A stretch of DNA of 64,000 bases from contig JAOVVO010000024.1 of the NCBI GenBank assembly GCA_028564675.1, forward strand, positions 124,001 to 188,000, given 5' to 3'. Position numbers and translations under genes: made by a program. This document shows, piece by piece, positions 13,193 to 26,994 of this stretch. The stretch is from Onchocerca lupi (taxonomy: Eukaryota > Nematoda > Chromadorea > Rhabditida > Onchocercidae). Position 1 is the stretch's first letter. Every line of letters begins with the position of its first letter. The notes beneath the pieces are model-generated. The model searched no databases. It saw only the letters and a list, made by a program, of their open reading frames with translations, and was not told the DNA's origin.

Positions 13193-14534
13193 ATGGAGAA
13201 ATCAGTCATTATATCGACTTCGGTAAATGCTATTGCAACCACTACTGTTCCTCAGAAAATGGGACCTGTGAAATTACTGAAACGTAGCGCTCGACGTTGT
13301 CTGTTTGGACGTCCGGATCCACAAAATGTTGATAAGTGGTTAACGAAAGAGTTAAACGAAATTCGACGCGAACAGCAGTTGAGATGGGATTTCTTATTCG
13401 GTCCTGAAAATCCGTGCGCATCGGCAATCACCACGGAATGGGAATTCACTCCTGTTCCAGCCGAATCGGTAAGTTGCTCATTTTAGATCATTATGCATTT
13501 TTATCTCGGAGAAGATCCAATATCACTTTTCAGTATAACTTATACCTTTTCAAAATAAGCTTTAATTATTATAATTTGATTTGACATATACTGTCTATTT
13601 ACACAAGCTTTTATAAAGTATTAAAATAAATTTTGAAAATTCACATTTGGTCAACAAGAAAAAATTTGACAAAAAAAAGAATCAAAAAAAAAAAATTGGA
13701 AATTTCGAATTGTAAATTTCCACGCGGAGTTATCAGTCTTATTGTCCATTTATTACAGGTTCCCCAGTTCTATCGCAGTTCCTATTATTTGTCCAATCGA
13801 TGCACACCATGTGAAACTGAAAACTGTATGCCTTGCAGCAGTAGTATAAGTAACAATTGTAATATGGATTCTGCGATTACTTCTGTAACATCTGATTGCT
13901 CAAGTCCAGAAGCGATCCTTCCAGCCACATCAAGTCTATTGAGATGTAAGGAACGACGTATAGCTAAGAAGCAAACAAAACTAACTGGTTGGTGCTTTAA
14001 TTTTTTTCAAATCTTTGAATTTTCATAATTTTTCAAAAAAAAAATAAATTACCAATAGTGATTAGTTTTATAGGATTATATGCAGTATTTATATATGGAA
14101 TTTAAATCCTAGATAGTTTACTCCAGTATCTTTCCGATTTTTCTGGAATAATTATTTGCAGTCAAAATTATGACATCCATATTATCTGACCAAAAATTTA
14201 TTTGGCGAAATTCTTCGATGTTCAAGCTAATTAATTTTTGTCTCCTCCAGCCCCTGCGTTTTCACAAAGAAATCTCCCATTCGTGCTCAAGTAAATTAAT
14301 ATAGATTTTAATTAAAAATCGTAACATGTATATGTTTGTGATTACTACTTTCGGTTAGGTTTGTAATTTTAGTTCCAGATGAAAATGCCATGATTTGCAT
14401 TTCACTAATTTTCTCCTTTTTTTGCAGCATTTATGAATGTTGATTCACGTAAGCGGTTGCGCCAACAGACTAAGAAAGTTCCATCATCACCGAAATCAAT
14501 ACGTTTGATCGGTCATTGCAGATCGTTCATATAG
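13193..14534 (+). CDS. CDK inhibitor, p27/Kip (CDI) family, first tandem copy
   Basis: Kip-family proteins bind cyclin-CDK complexes in the nucleus and hold cells in G1; nematodes have cki-1 and cki-2. Three exons were modelled: 13193-13468, 13759-13987 and 14428-14534, with phases 0 and 1, giving 203 aa. The CDI domain spans about residues 31-105. It has the cyclin-docking RxL-type motif RRCLFG, the CDK-contact strand RWDFLFG, the block EWEF and the motif VPQFYR, whose FY corresponds to the CDK-inserting FYY of p27. The middle is Cys/Ser-rich, and the C-terminus carries a basic cluster (RKRLRQQTKK) that could be a nuclear signal. The first intron interrupts the CDI domain just before VPQFYR, exactly as in the second copy at 23.8 kb. 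Which C. elegans paralogue it matches cannot be decided here. A candidate AATAAA lies at 15233, which would make a long 3' UTR. Confidence 0.93.
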
Positions 14535-15232
14535 ATTAATAATTCAGAAAGGTCATTGATCAACGATAAGGCGTCGATAATGATGCCTGAGTAATATTAC
14601 CTCTTGACAATGGTAATGTTGCGAACGGTGTTCATTTTTTTGTTTTACGTTATGCATTGTGGTTTCAATATTTCTGTGATAATATTATATAAGAAGTTTT
14701 TGTTAGACATGCCATCGCCTGTTTTTTCCTAGAATCGGTCAACTTTCGGAACTTGTGAACATAATTTTTTTGATAGGTTTCAGTGCTGTAATCAATTGCA
14801 TATGCAATAGACTCGATTAATTGCACTTGATGATACCAAAACTTTTTCCTTCTCCATGGATATTTTTGGGAAGTGACTTGAAAGCCTAATTCTTAAATAT
14901 CATATTGTTGTTGTTGATCGTAGGGAATTACCGGTACTTTCATATTTGCATGTTTTTCATTTCTTTCATTAATCATATGTTCGTGGTCAAGTTGCCAAAA
15001 TGTGTAAATTACTCTTATAAAGAGCATATTTAACACTGCACATAGTTCTCTTTTTTCTAGATTATTGTTTCTGTTTAATTGTTTGCAAAAACTCTTTCAT
15101 ATTACTAAAACTTTTGTTGTCGGTGTAGGTTGTGATTGTAAAATATTGTAGATTTGGAGGACTTGAAATTCAATAATTGCTAGTTGTGATTATTTGATTG
15201 TGCTTTATGAATTTATTTTTTAAATAAATTTT

Positions 15233-15238
15233 CTAGTA
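15233..15238 (+). terminator. Candidate poly(A) signal AATAAA of the first CKI gene
   Basis: First canonical hexamer noticed on the plus strand after the CKI stop, about 700 bases downstream. It predicts an unusually long 3' UTR; an earlier variant signal is possible. Confidence 0.35.
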
Positions 15239-16710
15239 GCAAATTTCATTTTTTTGCGAAAAAACACAGCTATGAAAGTGAAGTGACATCAAACATAGTA
15301 CATCTTCCAATTTTCAAGTAACAAAGATCTTACACATAGCCATACATAGATCTTGCAAAGAAGAATCAAATTATCAATAATTTAATTGTTTGGTGCAAAC
15401 TTGTCACTGATTTAAAATATAAAGTGAAATGCAGCCAAGTTTGGGAAAATTCTGTTGAATGTTTTAATGAACTTGGAGTCCTAAAAGATTGGTTTAAGTA
15501 TATTTTTCTACAGTAAAAGAAAGGGAAGGCAGATCTGCAAAATTTTACAAGAGGATGGTGCCTTTACCATCCATTTGCGTTATGAACTTTCGAACGAGAT
15601 TAGTTTTGCTCCATTAAGAGGATTAGGGAGGTCAATGGTCAAGGTGATTTGTGCAGGTCACAGAGTCTTCCTAGCCAAATGAAAGAATATATCTGTGTTT
15701 ATTGTAAAAGCACATCTCTTTTGTAGACATAGTTTCTACATATCAAATATATTGTTTTCGTCTCTTATGTAATTATTTCAATAATACCCGAGCGGAAATG
15801 GAGTTTTGGGAGAACTATTCTTTGATTCCAAATTGCAAATTTATTTCTGAAATCTACATTAATTGAGTTGAATTAGTCAATTATTGTTCAAGATTTCTCA
15901 GTTAGATTTTTCCTTCTCTATTCTTCTTATTATTTTGTATTTTCTTAAAAGATCTTTTCGAAAATCTCATTTGGAATCGCTAAAATGTCCATCATAACTT
16001 GAAAAAAAAAAAGAAAAAAAATACCCATTATAAACACAAAACGAATAAAATGATTATCCTACTAACTCTTCAAAGGTTTTTTTACATGTCTATCAATCGA
16101 TCGCACATCGATTATCCCTTCTTATTATTAATATTCTTGGCAGCGTTTTTCATTTTTTTTTTCCAATGAATGCCATTAAACATATCTTCTCATCATTACT
16201 TCGAAATGGGAACATTAAATACGGTCATTTTTCCATGTTTTTTATTATGCGAAATTATCAATTCCCAACATGATCTAGGATGAATTTTAAATGAAATGCT
16301 CGATTTTTGAAATAATGATTGCAGCTTCCAACTTCTACTCATTTTAATTCATCATACACGGAAATCTTTTACACTTTCCGACAAATTTTGAAACTTTTTT
16401 TTTTTCAAATAGAAAAAAAACGTAATAAACAGAAGCGCAATACATCCAAAAAATAGATTAGCAAAATCACTTAGGTATTATTTAGAAATAATTAAAATAC
16501 GATTTTAATGACCATAATCAACAATGACGACACCAGCGCTGAAAACCAAAGATGGGAAGATGAAGATGGAAATGAATAATAATCAAATGTTTTGCATTGA
16601 TCAATTTGTATCTTTGGTCACTTGCAATGGAAATTGAAATGATGACTGTTGATTAGTATTTGTTGTCAAGGTCTGGAATAATCAATATAAGCTGTTGAAA
16701 AAAGTAAGTA

Positions 16711-17220
16711 ATCAATATAAGAACAAAACGCATGAGAAGGTTCCTGGATTTTTAGGATTTGCAGTGGACGGCAATAACATAATAGGACGAGTGTGCAGCA
16801 CCATTAGTTAATTGTCTTCAGTTCAAGATTCCTATCCCTCTATATATTAATTAATGTCATTTGAATGTTTATCTATTTCTCTATTCAATGTCAATACAAG
16901 GACAGAACGCATGAGAAAATTCCTGGATTTCTAGGATTTGCGATGGTCGGCGGACACTACTAGCTAGTGTCTTCAGTTCAAGATTTCGATTTCTTTGCCT
17001 ATCCCTCTATATAGTAATTAATGACATTTGAATGTTTACCTACTTCCCCATTCAATAGTTCGTTTGAAAAAATGGCAGTGGTAACAGAGAAGAGCGTAGC
17101 GTTCTCATTTTGTTAAAATTAATTATCGAATAGAAATAATTTGCGGTGGACGGCGCGGCAACATAATAGGAGTTACAAAGAATGGACGAGCATGTAGCGC
17201 AAATTAGATTTATCTTCAAG
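16711..17220. repeat. Diverged tandem repeat, about 180-bp unit, 2.4 copies
   Basis: Unit 1 (16711-16890) and unit 2 (16891-17058) share, in the same order, cgcatgaga, ttcctggattt, aggatttgc, gtcttcagttcaagatt, cctatccctctatata and catttgaatgttta. A partial third unit (17140-17220) repeats gcggtggacggc and aacataatagga. The copies differ by substitutions and indels, so the array is old. No coding content was found. Confidence 0.85.
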
Positions 17221-20200
17221 GTTAATTATTGAAGGCACATAAGCTGTAATGAATGGAAAAGCATTGAAAGGTGATTCTATTTGTGTATGTAATTATACTC
17301 ATAATTAGACATGTCTTGTCTTGCCTTCGTCGGGTGGCATTAATTCTGTTTGATGCCTTTATCATAAATTCGGAAAATTGAAGCATTTTTGCTACAACAA
17401 TTGAATAGTGAGAAAACAAATCGTTGAAGTCATTTCTCGTGCATATTAGTTTAGTCATCGGGGCGCCGTACAATGTTGAAAACATTTGTTTGAGAGAGGG
17501 AAGAAGTAAGGGGCTACGACTGAATGAAAAAAATTAAAGGTTGCTTAAATTGTTGATCGAATAGAAAACATGAGTTTGTTTACAATGAACACAGATCAAA
17601 AGAAAACTTTCGCCTAGAAATTAGAGTGAATGAATACTAAATCAAAGATGAGATATTTAATTTATAGTCCGAAAATTTGCTAGATTGTGCAAATATCACA
17701 TTTTGACTAAATTAGCAAACTGGTAACCATAATAAGTGGTTAACAGTGGGAATGAATAATAACGTGCAAAAACAACGAAAATGTATTATTATCTTGATGA
17801 ATTGTGATGAAAAAAATGTTCGAGAAGATGAACGAATAGAGGAATAAACAGGTAGATGGATGAAAAAAAAAAAACAAAAAACGCATAAAAATAACTTTTT
17901 TTCATATGCATAAAAACACATCTGCTGTTATTACCAATAAGCTTCTATAAAGCTTATTTGCATAAAAAGATATGCTCTCAAACGGAAAAGCTTTTATTAA
18001 GCAGCATCAAAAGAACCGCTTTCAATAGGTACCCTCAGCAGGTTTCAAGATTTCTTCACCTTTTCATCCATGTTCCATGTTCTAATTATGCAAATGAAGT
18101 GTGAGGACAGAACACATCCATTTGGGAGAAGCCGAAAAGAACAAAAGAATATTACTCGGACAGCAGGTTAAAGGTCAAGCTCAGGTCGCAGTGGATCGAT
18201 TTAATGTTTTCGTTGCTTTCCGAAAATGTTATCAAATTTTGGAATATATAGTGCAGAAATAATGCAAAATAAAGTTTTGTTCAAAGATACTTCCAAATAT
18301 CTACATCATAATGTCGAATTTTTAATTTCTCGCTTCCCTTATGAATATCCTCTGAACAAAGCAATCTTTACTAGAATTATTTAGTCGGGATCAATATCCA
18401 AAAGAACTCATGCCTAATTTGAGTTATTCTTTAAGCGGCCTAATTAGCATAAAAGAAGAGGTCAGCATCAGTTCATTAAACATTAATAGAGTATATTCAT
18501 TAACTTTTTTAAAGATATGTATCATACATCCTTGTATTTTTTATACACTCCGCTAAATTCGATGCTAAACTACTGAACAACAAAGTTGCCGCTTTTTACA
18601 TCCATGCATTTATATTACAGTTCATTAACCATATGCCTGCTTATCTTCTTGTATCCTTTCATACATCTATCATTTTTACCTGAGTATTATCCGTGGGTAA
18701 CAATTTATAATGTATAGGGTAATAATAACCTTAATATAGGCTACATCATAAATATTTAAGACCTATAATCCCTGCATCACTTTATATGTTCCGATACCTG
18801 CTAAATTTGCGATACCCTGCAACAGTTCCGATACCTGAAAATTATTGGTCAGAGACGTTTTATCGAACTATCTGAAGACAAAATGAGATCAGGAATAGAT
18901 CGACCACACTCTAATTACTAAAAATCTGCAATAAATCTCGATTAAATTAATTAATTGGACGACAGTCAATTGGAAAATGTGGTAATATGTTACAATAATT
19001 TGTTTTTTGATTAAGTGAAACCAGCGCTTTGCTACAAAAACCAAAAACCAATTCAATTCAATCATTCTTGTTGAGTTGATGAATTGGAATTTCTAACCAA
19101 TTTCAGCATCTTTTTTTTTAAGATCGAAACGTTAAGCCGCCTGACAAGTAGTGACTGATAGATGCAAGGAGTAGTCAGTGATGGCGGTAGCAGTTTTATT
19201 CACAAATGTGCGGCTAACACTTAAGTGGGAAGCGAACTTCTTGATTGATGGATGGATCGTTTGGAATTGTAAATCTTCTGGCAATAATTTAAGATGAATT
19301 CTCTTTTGTGACCGCTAATCACCCGTACGAGGAGGGAGGAAGTAGAGCAAAACGCTTTTAGACACTTCATTTCCCGTTTTACACCTAAAGAAACCCACTA
19401 CAGTTGACTGATAGATGAGGGAAAAAGAACTTTGCGGTAGACTGTTAATGAATTCTGGATGTAAAATAAGCATAACGTATGATGCGGCAACATTTCTTTC
19501 AACTTTTTTTTTTCGGTAAAAAAAAAAAATTCCATATTCAATATTTTTCAACCAAAAAAAAAAGAAAGTCGGGATCAGTTATGCGAATTAAATAAGTTCA
19601 GAGAAAAACAATTTTGCATATTTAACTGATTCCATAATTATTTGAAGTTTTAAATATTTTAAAGTTTGAGTAATTAAAGTAATCTAAACATAAATTAGAA
19701 CTTAATTTCTTTTCCAAGAAATTTTTTTATTACACTCAAATCGTTTCGAAAATTGCGGGTTTTCTTTTTTTGTTGTAATTTAAACAAATTTATTTCGATC
19801 TCTCCCTATTCATTTGTTTAAAAAATGTTTTACAAAACCAAAGACTGGCTGATGATACTAAAGTCACATTAAAATTGAAATGAAATAAACAAAATGGAGA
19901 AGAAATCTTCGAAAATTAAACACACTATACTGGCAAAAAATTGAAATCTAAAAAAAATCTCATCAATTTGCTCCTTCGTCCGTTCCCTCAAACCTCCAAA
20001 AATATTTAATTATAAAGAAATTTTGCAAAGAAAAAAAAAGCTAAAAGTGGTTTAATATTGTATTTTTCTTAGATATAAAGATACTGTTAATGTGGGAAAA
20101 AATTTTTGCAAAATTGGACTGAAATCTTTCAGTTAAAACTGATTCTCTTCATCATTATGTTAATCACCATAAAATTAAAATTTCGCTAAAAAAATTTTTC

Positions 20201-22602
20201 ACTCTAATTTTTGGTCGAAATTTCAAGTCCACAATTTTCGAAAATCTCGTATTTCTGTCAATGCATTGCAGAGTATTAGATGCGCGATTACATGAACGGC
20301 TTGTTATATAATCTCAATGTCACACAAATGAATTAATTATATCATCTGAGATACGTAATTAAAAATCAATTTGCATGAATTATCACATTATTACTATTAC
20401 TGCGCAGTGTATTGAAAATCCATTGCCGTGCTACTATGCATTTTTTTTTTTTTTCAGTAATAGACCTTCCCTTGTGACCTTATAATGTAAATCTCTTTTA
20501 TTCATTCTACCGTCAGCTTCAAGAGCAACGGTGCCAGACTTTATTTTTTTGAACTGTTACAACACTACTACGATTTAGTGTACTGTAGTCTAATTATTAC
20601 AATCCTACAGAATGGAAGAACTTGACAGATACGACATTTCGTGAACTAAATCTTTGCATTCACACTTTTCCATAAAACTTTAATTTTTCCCGACAATTAA
20701 GACATCCCGCAGTGGCCCCTCAATGATGCATGAATTGTAGGCCAATGATCACTTGGATAATGTCGTTCGGCCTCTTTCCCATCCAGACGAGCTTTTCAAT
20801 AATTTGTTCCCATTATAATCAAAAGGAGTCATTGTATGTCGAATTACGCCAACTAGGCCAATACTTTTTTTTTTTTTTAGGATTTAGGGAGGTAATTTTT
20901 TAAATTTATTTATAAAATATTAAGAAAAAAAAAACTTATAATATTATAGTCATTAAAACCAAATTCCACGAGAAAATTATTTGAAAATTCTCAAACTTTT
21001 GAATCAAGTAAAAAATTAGTTATACAAAAAATATAATACATTAAGTCAAGTGGATCAAAAAGCTACGAGCTCTGCGGTTTGTAAGGCTTTCCAAAAGACT
21101 GGCGGAAATCTTTTGAAAATGTATATAGCCACAGTTTTTTTTTCTGACTTGGAGTGCCAGTGGATGAAGTATCGTTTTCACAAGAAATCATGCCGACAAA
21201 CAACAACACATTAGCCCGTTGTAAAATTTGTTTATAAGAAAGAAATTGGGAGAGGTGAGAATGGTACCGGCTGGGTCCGATCCAATATGATGATTTAGAG
21301 GCGGCTTAGGGTCACCACATGATCGGACAATGCTGCAGAGACAAAGTTTACGTTTTCGCACTGTAATTAGTCCAAACAAAGGGAATCGATAATTACTCAT
21401 AAAAAATGTAATGGACGATTACTGCCTATACCATCAACAGATTCGTATTCCCTACGGTGATGAAAAAAAGAAAAGGATCAATTAATACGACATCCACGAA
21501 ATAATGACATGCATTCTTTACAATAAGATCAGTTTCATTAAGGGAAAATCGCTGTCATCGATTTGAAATTAAGTTTGATGACATTACTATCGAAATAAAG
21601 AGAATCAATGTGAAGTGTTGTACTATACGATAACAGTTGACAGATTTCATTTCATTCGGAAAAATCCAAAACAGAGACACCTGAAGATACCTGAAGTAAT
21701 GGATAAAGCCCAGTAATATCCCGAGTCAAATATTCATCCAGCAAGGAATAAGCCGATCCAGGCTATGCTGGATGGCTGTGAGCCCAGGACTCATTTTACT
21801 GTTATCAACTTGAAATTTTTTTCATTTTTCACTATTAAAAGAAAAAGTCGTCTTAAAATTAGTGGCAAATAGTTACAAATGCAGTATCAGTCATTTACTT
21901 AACGAGCATCAGTACGCAGATGGCCATATCATTATGGTAACAAATAAATAAGCATTGTATGCTTTGACTTCATCTTAAACTGCCCTTCGCCGTCTCCTCA
22001 AATATTAACTTCACTTCAAATACTTTGTAACATGATCACGCCGAATGTCGGATGGAACAAAAGTACAGTAAGACTTCATAATATCAAGTACTTATTTTTA
22101 TTTTAGTTGGTACAGTAAGATCCTATGGCATCAAGTATTACTCCCATATCAGACACAGGGTTATATGAGAAAAGTAAAAAGCACGGTGGATATTTATTGA
22201 ACTATAGAGTGAGGTACAATCAATATTACTGAGAGACTAAAATGGATGAAGAAAAATTGGAGAGCAGAGAAAGAATATGAATATGTTTCAAATGATTAAA
22301 CACGAATTATTGATCGAACCAATCACTAATCAATAATTTAACAAGGCACCGAAGTAATCGACAGTTCAGTCGCTTAATTGGGTATTCATTTCTACCGACC
22401 AACAACTTCCTCATTTAAATTTAACGTCGGATGAAAGAGACAATTTGAATGTGAGATTACGGTGGGATTTCCCGCCATAATTTCATTTGGCAACATTTCA
22501 ACTCCGACTGAGCTATACATCTGTAACTCGTGAATTTTCGTTGTTTCTTGTTTGGATGTTCGTCTATTTTGGTGGATTACGAATAGCTAGTGGATCCTAC
22601 GA

Positions 22603-22620
22603 CTCTCTCTCTCTCTCTCT
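22603..22620. repeat. (CT)9 microsatellite
   Basis: Nine CT units, followed by a G-rich and purine-rich stretch to about 22750. Confidence 0.9.
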
Positions 22621-23777
22621 TTCCTCTGGGATATGGGGTAGGCGGTATTTGAAGAGAGACAGGGATTGATAAAATATGGGAGTGTGTGTTAGCTGGGAAG
22701 TGAGGGAATATGGAAATATAACATGAGTGGTCGTATGCAGTTGCATTGGAACTTGAAAAGCAAGATGATTTGTTAGGGAGGCTTAAAGATATAAGCTATA
22801 ATAATAGAGTACGGCAATTGAAGAAGTAGCAGAGATGCTTATGAATGGCAGAATGTGGTGGTGGATTGAGGGAATTTGTAGATGGCAGTTGTAAGAGAGA
22901 GAGATTTAGAAGAGTGGACAGAGAATTGGAGATGGACAAACAAATAGCCACAACTTGGTTTTTCTTTTTCGGAATATTTACGATTCAAGGCTATTTGCGC
23001 CGGTTTATGAGAGAGAGCTAAACTTAGGTTGTGAGAAAGAGAAGAGGGGGCTGTTTCAAAATATTTAAATTTCATTGGAATTGTTGGTGTATATTTGTTT
23101 GGGATGTCTTTGCGGATATGTTCATTGATTTGCTCCCAGAATCTCGTGTGAGTTCCTTCGGGAAGATTGCTGTCATTATTGCTTGATGAGGAGAAACAGA
23201 AAGGATAAGCATAACATTTAATCGTTGATGGAATGATCATCATCTGGTTGATCGGTCGTTCCATTATCCTAAACAACAATCTTTGCTTCCATAAGGAAGT
23301 GTATTTTCTGTTTTTGTTGAATTTCCTAACATAGAAAGTCATTTCTCTGGCATTTGTTCCTTCATTTTTATTATCAGCTTCTGATGACTCTAATGGCGTT
23401 CTTTGTTCTTATTCATTTAGCCATTGATGCACAGCTGGATTTCAGATTTGTAAAATACATTATCGTTCATCTATGTCCATCCAATTAGGCATTGCGATTT
23501 GCATCTCGGACTGATCTTCTTCTTTGACATTTAAAACTGAAAGTAAGGATTAATATTTCTTGTTGATGCATATGTAGTGTTCTCAAATATTATTAAAAGT
23601 TAACAAGTTATGAAATTCCAGTTAATAGAGAATAAGTTATTCAAATTAGTGCTCACTGTTTGAATCGTTGTTTCATGGTATTGTTACTGAAATTTCGAAT
23701 AAATGAACTCATTAATCTTGGTTCAAGGAATGTTTATTGTTAAATGCAGTTCATTACTGGTAAGAACAGAATAGACG

Positions 23778-26700
23778 ATGCATACTCGAAGTAGGCGTGT
23801 TTCGCGATGCTTATTCGGCAAACCAGATCATGAAGAGTTGGAAAAATGGCTAACGAAAGAACTTGAAGCTATTCACATAGAACGGGTATGATACTTTTCA
23901 TTTCCCAATAGTTCATTCCAATCTGCAACAATTTCTGAGATTTAAAGGAAAAATCTTTTTTTTTTTTTGTTATAGGAGAAGGGATATGGCTTCGATTTTA
24001 AAAATGACCAGCCCATTCCCAGCACTGCATATATCGTTGAAGCAGTTCCTGAAAACGAGGTAATTCTCCAGTCATTCAATTTTTCATAAATTCCATAAAA
24101 GATGATTCAAAGCGATTTAAAACTGACAAAACTATGTTCTGCTGAATAACTTGTTATTGAATTATAGGTACCATTTTTTTATCGAACAACTTATTATCCA
24201 TCGAAGGAGCGTATTAAAAAGTTAACGTTTTCTATCGATCGTACGGAGCAGAAACTTGAAGGAAATGTCGATGTGGTCGCTTACCATACACGAAGTCGTG
24301 ATGCAGCTGCTGCGAAACTGGTATCAAATATAATAAATGTATTAAATACTTTAGAACGAATTAGATTGAACAGAAATCACGGATTTTAACTGTATTTTCT
24401 GTTTTAATTATATTATTTAATAATCTAAGAATTTAATTGGATCATTTAAATTCATGATTTTTTTAGAACTTAACTCTTCCGAAGATTTCGAAAGGTCGTA
24501 TTAAAGTTGCATCACAGTCTCGAAATAGCGCTAAAAGCCAACGAACACCACCATTGAAAACACGTGGTGTTCGCAAAATTTCACGAAAATCTGGTTTGCG
24601 AAAAAAATCGATGAAGCAATCTTTGTTGACCAGTAAGTTTATTCATTAGCTTTTTCTTTTATATTTCCAAATTTTCAATCCAAGTTTTTATATTAGATCA
24701 GCCCTCATCTTCTTTTTTTTTTTTTTGATTTGAGATTTTGCAAATCAAAATTTTCTGAAAAATTCCTTTTTATGGATAAATTTTTTAGAGGTCAAAGTTT
24801 AAGAAGAAATTGCTAGGGAAATTAATGATTTTTCCTAATAGGGAAAACAAAAGTAAGCAAGTGCTAGCATCTGTTCTTGCTTATAGTAGTAGTTTTTTGC
24901 TTTCAAGTATCAGCATTTAAACTAAGATGTAATAATTTGATAGATGGCTGCATCCCTTCTGCTTTCTGTCTTAACAATGATGCCATTTAAATAGCTTATG
25001 TAACCACATTCTGCTGCAGTAAATTGTGCCTTATGACGAATATTTTGACAAGGAGCACCTACGTATACTTTGACTGGAGCAGTTGTTTATCAAAATCACT
25101 TGCCTGTGATATGTTTTTTAAGGGATTAGATGCATTTTCCGAACTCAAAGAGTGATACTGAGATAGGGAAGGGGATTAGATGAAACACAGAAGGATAATC
25201 CAAATAAGAAGTCTGAGGATAACTGACGGAGAAATAAGTTATATAAATAAATTATTTTCCGTTTGGAATGACTATTAACTTTTTTTCAAAAAAGTTTAGT
25301 TATTAAAAAAAAAAATTTTTTTTAATCAGTTGGATGTCTTCGCAAACTTCATTTCAGAGTTTGCAAGTAATTTGAATTAATTTCTCATTTATTATCTCTA
25401 AGCCTAGTTGAATGATACATTTTAAAATTTATCCAAATTTATCCTAGTTTCATGAAAATAGTAAATGAATATCTTCATTATTTCTTCCAAAGTCGTTATT
25501 AGGCATCATTTCTGGCATAAATTAGATACGTTGCATCGCAGGAATGCGATGCGAAAGGATATGCTGTAAATGAGGTCTTTCCGAGAGATATTTGCTGGAA
25601 AAATATAATTATAATTTAGTTTTTATAGAAGTTTCTGATATTTATGTGGATTTCTGACCAGTACTTTTTTTTGTCATTTTGTTTGCTCTCTTTTCTCTAT
25701 ATTCCTTATTTCGCGTAGCTCTCCAAGTTTTATAAAAATCATATGGAGTTAGATATAAGATGAATTACTTTATAGTCTCTTTATAAATGTTGCCTTATTT
25801 TGCCAATCATTTTTTCATATCTGTTCTTTCTTAAAATCTATTGTAAATAGGGCGACACTTTAGAAAAAAAAAAGTTGAAGTGAAATTTTGAAATTTGAAA
25901 CGCTGTTGGGCTTCTGATGTACCTGTTTTTGTAATTACTTGAATGAACAATATTATTATTATTGTCCATAGTAAGTGATTAGTGATTCTGGATAGGCACG
26001 AGAAGCGAATTATGGAAACTAAATCAAGACTGGAAAGGGCAAACATGAGCGGTACGTTGTAGTACGATGCTATAGTGCTGTTGACCGTTAGTGACCTTTT
26101 CTCTTTCTCTCTCTCTCTAATTATTCCCTCTCATGTAGTACTTTTCGTCTTTTTCATTGTTGTATGGATAATCTCATACTTCAAACAAGTTAAACTAAGT
26201 TAGGTGAGGAGAATGAGGGGAGAGAAGGAAGAGGAAGATACTTTCTCAATAATGACTAAGACTTTTAAAAGTTCGTCTCTCATGATATAATTTGTACTTT
26301 TTCATGTTTGATTTCTTAATCATTTTCAATTTCTAATTTTCACGGATTTATCAACTTTTGAATATTTGAGATTTGACATGTATGTATTTGTGGAATATTA
26401 ATGAAATTCCAAAAAATTTTAGATTATCTACCGGTTGTGAGGAAACGTCGTTCTCTTACTCGGTCGGAATGCAGTGACTCGCCGAAATTTTCCAATGATA
26501 TCCATGTAGAAATGGATTGTTTGGACACCAAAATTCTCAGCTCAAGTAATACTGGTATTGAATTTTTGTATTTTATATTTCAAAGTAATTAAACAATGAA
26601 TAAAGGGAGATAATTTTCTGCTAGTTCAAATTCTTGTTATGAGGAAGACTGCAAGGAGTTGCTGTGTAATCAGCAAGGATCGCTTGGATATTAGTGAAAG

Positions 26701-26994
26701 TTCTTTATGTCGGTATTTATGTTGAGACATAAAGTTTCTCCGTAAATGGGCTCTTGCAGTATCCATTCATGCATAAATCTGGTTTCCCTTTCTTAAAAAA
26801 AAGAAAGGAATAGAAAGAAAAAATTAAGGACGCTTAGTATTTCCTGCTTGAATAGAGGGTTTTTTTCCGGTAGACGAAAATTATCTCAGTTTTCTCAGCA
26901 TAATTTTTTCTTCGCTATTTTAGGTGTTAGAACTCGTTGGCAGAGTCGAAGATGTGAAGATCCATCCTCGAGAAGCCTACATTGTGCGTTTTGA
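23778..26994 (+). CDS. CDK inhibitor, p27/Kip (CDI) family, second tandem copy
   Basis: Paralogue of the gene at 13.2 kb, in tandem on the same strand. Modelled exons are 23778-23885, 23976-24059, 24168-24320, 24467-24632, 26423-26554 (or ending at 26545) and 26924-26994. Phases agree throughout and give about 234-237 aa. The CDI domain starts almost at the N-terminus: docking motif SRCLFG, then WLTKELEAI, CDK strand YGFDF, and VPFFYR with the conserved FY. The two CDI domains share the string KWLTKEL in nearly identical form. The C-terminal half is strongly basic (for example RKISRKSGLRKKSMK) and probably nuclear. An intron of about 1.8 kb precedes the last two exons; their frame and Arg-rich tail (RTRWQSRR) support including them, but less firmly than exons 1-4. 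The ATG is fixed by an upstream in-frame stop, with an acceptor-like aacag 9 bases before it that could take a spliced leader. Confidence 0.88.

Larger units (their letters stand above)
14535..23777. other. Spacer between the two CKI genes
   Basis: About 9 kb with the probable 3' UTR of the first CKI gene (to about 15.25 kb), a diverged tandem repeat (16.7-17.2 kb), a (CT)n run at 22603-22620 and a G/A-rich stretch at 22.63-22.75 kb. I see no conserved coding exon. The longest frame (22839-23342, minus) looks like chance. Confidence 0.5.

Noticed and set aside
22839..23342. 167-codon minus-strand open frame between the CKI genes
   Set aside because: It has no recognisable motif or splice support, and it lies over a purine-skewed stretch that makes long chance frames likely.
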